Of a stretch of 7,989 bases of DNA, positions 7,201-7,989 are shown piece after piece; the first letter of the stretch is position 1, and each line of letters opens with the position of its first letter. The notes beneath the pieces were generated by a model. The model was given only the letters and a program-made list of their open reading frames with translations, had not been told where the DNA came from and made no database searches. The position numbers and the translations under genes are program-made. The stretch comes from Verrucomicrobiota bacterium (GTDB lineage: Bacteria > Verrucomicrobiota > Verrucomicrobiia > Limisphaerales > JACRJZ01). The stretch is taken from NCBI GenBank assembly GCA_022711695.1, contig JAKLEJ010000151.1, positions 1 through 7,989 of the forward strand. The letters are read 5' to 3'.

Positions 7201-7989
7201 GCCCTGGCTCTCGTAAAGCGTGTCCGGGATGTGCTCGGGGTCATCGACGGTGTCCGCCAGGAAGTCTTTGACGCCGTCGCGGCTGGGCTGGTCGTTGAGC
7301 ACTTCCTTGGCGATGAAATAGGCATTGAGGGATTTGATGACCGAGGTTTCCTCGCCGCCCAGTTCGGAAGCGTGTTTGTAGGTGGCCCGGAACTCGACGA
7401 ACTCGCCCGAGAGCGAGGTGATCATATCCCAGGCGCCCTTCTTGGTTTCACTGGGCATGATGTCTCCCATGTCCACCAGCAGGCTCGATGAGCGCGGCGA
7501 GTCGTTCACCCGGGCGCCCAGCAACTGGGCCACCAGCAGCAGCCCGTTGAAGTTTTCGACGATCTTGGGCTGCTTGGAGTCGATCTTGAGCTTGCGCGCC
7601 GGGCCGTAGCCCGAGTTCTTCACCAGCACCCCAAGAGTGAACGGCACGGGGCTTTCCACCTCCGGGGTGAAGGGATCGTCGCCCTGCACGTCGCGCGGCT
7701 GAAAATAGGTGATGTCGAGCTGGGGGTCCGGTTTCACCGTGATGGTGTCCGGAACCGCGAACATGATCTCCTTGGGAATGGCCGCGCCGCGGATCTTGCC
7801 CGAGAGGTTGCAGCCGACGCGGTAGCGGACGCCGTCGGGGCTGGAGCCGCCAGCGGCGATCTTGGGGATGATGAACCAGCGGGCCACCGCCTTGACCCCC
7901 GGGGCGATCACGCCGGTTCCGTCCACGGCGTTGAGGCGCTCGAAGGTCGGGGCGCGGACGAAGAAGAGGGCCGAGGCGTCGTGGGTGGC
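4270..7989 (-). CDS. Very large multidomain surface protein, 3' part only (start outside the window)
   Basis: The frame is open through the right edge, so the visible 1239 residues are the C-terminal part of a longer protein. A GTG at 7926 is in frame but not the start, because the coding pattern continues before it (ATHDASALFFVRAP). With residue 1 at 7926, the order is as follows. Residues 1-345: a conserved beta-rich module with a Pro/Gly-rich strand, FQPRDVQGDDPFTPEVE, PDTLYESQG and a domain closing AYSYTVTYGAGEAD; I recall this arrangement from very large bacterial surface proteins but know no name for it. Residues 350-436: an Ig-like domain (YKATDSFNNEEAP). Residues 515-665: two similar Ig-like units. 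Residues 675-733: a FlgD-like Ig domain (FSWDGRDTNGAVMPRGSYTA). Residues 745-1046: seven TolB-like propeller repeats. Residues 1120-1218: a cap domain (AYRLLGQLG, SGRWAVALMQNGQPIGHDF). It heads the visible operon. Export is inferred from the domains; function is unknown. Confidence 0.93.
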   Translation of the reverse strand, partial: ATHDASALFFVRAPTFERLNAVDGTGVIAPGVKAVARWFIIPKIAAGGSSPDGVRYRVGCNLSGKIRGAAIPKEIMFAVPDTITVKPDPQLDITYFQPRDVQGDDPFTPEVESPVPFTLGVLVKNSGYGPARKLKIDSKQPKIVENFNGLLLVAQLLGARVNDSPRSSSLLVDMGDIMPSETKKGAWDMITSLSGEFVEFRATYKHASELGGEETSVIKSLNAYFIAKEVLNDQPSRDGVKDFLADTVDDPEHIPDTLYESQGNLLPVYWQTNLTSTGAGGPGRTLQIALQSDIAGWAFFRIPDPGQDKTRLASVVRSDGKILNTNNVWTNHRYTPLGNIRQNWLNIFDLVDLGAYSYTVTYGAGEADTTPPVTGIYFAGAVNEAGGKHYITPDTQIYFISEDASPVSIVYSLTNGPYVPALPFRLPNPGEYQIAYKATDSFNNEEAPHTNILVVSGSAALDFAAVSAPAQTIFAAGDALSVRPSQAPITFRAQPNPAAVSARVDVFQGVVGWATLSGIPSSPTAATTASLTVGGANVDLYKYRLDGGAWSAERPVSTPIALSGLSAAPHTVAVLGRSASGGYLAESNATLAAWTVSPTAPATRLTGAPAQPMRGDLVSLTVSGTGVTDYRWMLDVSYYRAQTPAATPLIVSSLTPGAHEIRVIGKVGAAWEPTNNPATVFLTVDPNYGYDHHGLPLVQSVAFTNIGTNALTFSWDGRDTNGAVMPRGSYTARLTLSDSLGRSNFTTRVLQIGDLGGASSILADTVRGPKNPHARGRWAVWQDQSDGNWQIYAQDLNSGAAPVTKITASPLAQENPRTDGRYVVWQSRQTNGNWDIYLKDLAAATPPQALTTNLALDEIAPAIDWPWVVYQAKSTANPGAPWLLRARNLATGQSSVVQASTQDQLNADVQAGRVVWEDYRDVGWPEIYYKDLESGETRRITTNSFGQYHPVIFDHWIVWDDNRNGGLDLYGYDLLRRTELQLTRTPENESRPFIDGPWVVCAEDSLGVLTRNVRLLHLPSQRLAPITRNTTAKERPALAGTKAVWLDVQTNQSRVLVAELPSLQAVFQNRNTVVVTEAMATYQQNAHSLLRLWHDQAGVQEITRYTALTPAVVSETAAWSGGAPSGPNFALVPGTFLWIKFDAARVLDLGLNPSAPVNLAAGVNMLSYSQFPSQYSAYRLLGQLGAANARAVRMLDAESGRWAVALMQNGQPIGHDFVIPKVAVLLLDLANAVSNFKPQ
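4789..5694 (-). repeat. Seven TolB-like beta-propeller repeats (protein level)
   Basis: Seven consecutive units of about 43 residues run from residue 745 to 1046, counted from the GTG at 7926. Each has a VVW-type strand, an acidic turn and a D-I-Y-x-x-D-L-type strand. The clearest are WAVWQDQSDGNWQIYAQDL, YVVWQSRQTNGNWDIYLKDL, VVWEDYRDVGWPEIYYKDL and IVWDDNRNGGLDLYGYDL; units three, six and seven are more diverged. This is the signature of TolB/PD40-type propellers, whose faces usually bind other proteins. TolB itself has six blades, so a count of seven is notable. Confidence 0.8.
6483..6600 (-). repeat. Short in-frame 16-base direct repeat inside the large surface gene
   Basis: The plus-strand sequence GCGCGCTCACGGCGGC occurs at 6483-6498 and again at 6585-6600. 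The spacing is 102 bases, or 34 codons, so both copies are read in the same frame and encode AAVSA on the minus strand (residues 477-481 and 443-447 counted from 7926). This may be a trace of an internal duplication or chance in Ala-rich, GC-rich sequence. Confidence 0.4.

Noticed and set aside
7924..7926. GTG as the start codon of the large surface protein.
   Set aside because: The frame stays open to the window edge with domain-like sequence before it, and no signal peptide follows the GTG, so the true start is outside the window.

Overview
The window is GC-rich, densely coding DNA with all recognisable genes on the minus strand. Nothing in it is a strict taxonomic marker. The style is that of Verrucomicrobiota (for example the Pedosphaera/Limisphaerales group), with Planctomycetota or another PVC-like lineage as the alternative. 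The indications are a secreted PQQ-like beta-propeller that begins its mature part with the WPQFRGPNG motif and carries an EF-hand pair, C-terminal modules ending in FYR, and a very large mosaic surface protein.

Read in the direction of transcription (right to left) there are four genes. (1) At 7989..4270 is the 3' part of a very large exported multidomain protein: a conserved beta-rich module, Ig-like domains, a FlgD-like Ig domain, seven TolB-like propeller repeats and a C-terminal cap domain. Its start lies outside the window. (2) At 4266..3373, 3 nt later, is an exported tandem-rhodanese protein in which both catalytic cysteines are Asp and the mature chain has no cysteine. (3) At 3367..1709, 5 nt later, is an exported protein with a fibronectin-III-like domain, a cohesin-like domain and two tandem C-terminal FYR modules. 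(4) At 1664..231, 44 nt later, is an exported PQQ-like beta-propeller with two EF-hand loops. A perfect 7-bp hairpin sits immediately after the stop of gene 3, in the only intercistronic gap long enough to hold one. The last 230 bases hold no convincing gene; they contain a weak GC-rich hairpin that may mark the end of the unit.

The short gaps and common strand suggest one operon. Every protein whose N-terminus is visible has a Sec-type signal, so the products should act in the periplasm or on the cell surface. The domain content is about binding and scaffolding (propellers, Ig folds, a cysteine-free rhodanese pair, calcium loops) and no catalytic site is evident. I infer a cell-surface or envelope assembly cassette of unknown purpose. 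No RNA gene, CRISPR array, insertion sequence or prophage gene is visible, and no promoter for the unit can be seen because its start is off the right edge.
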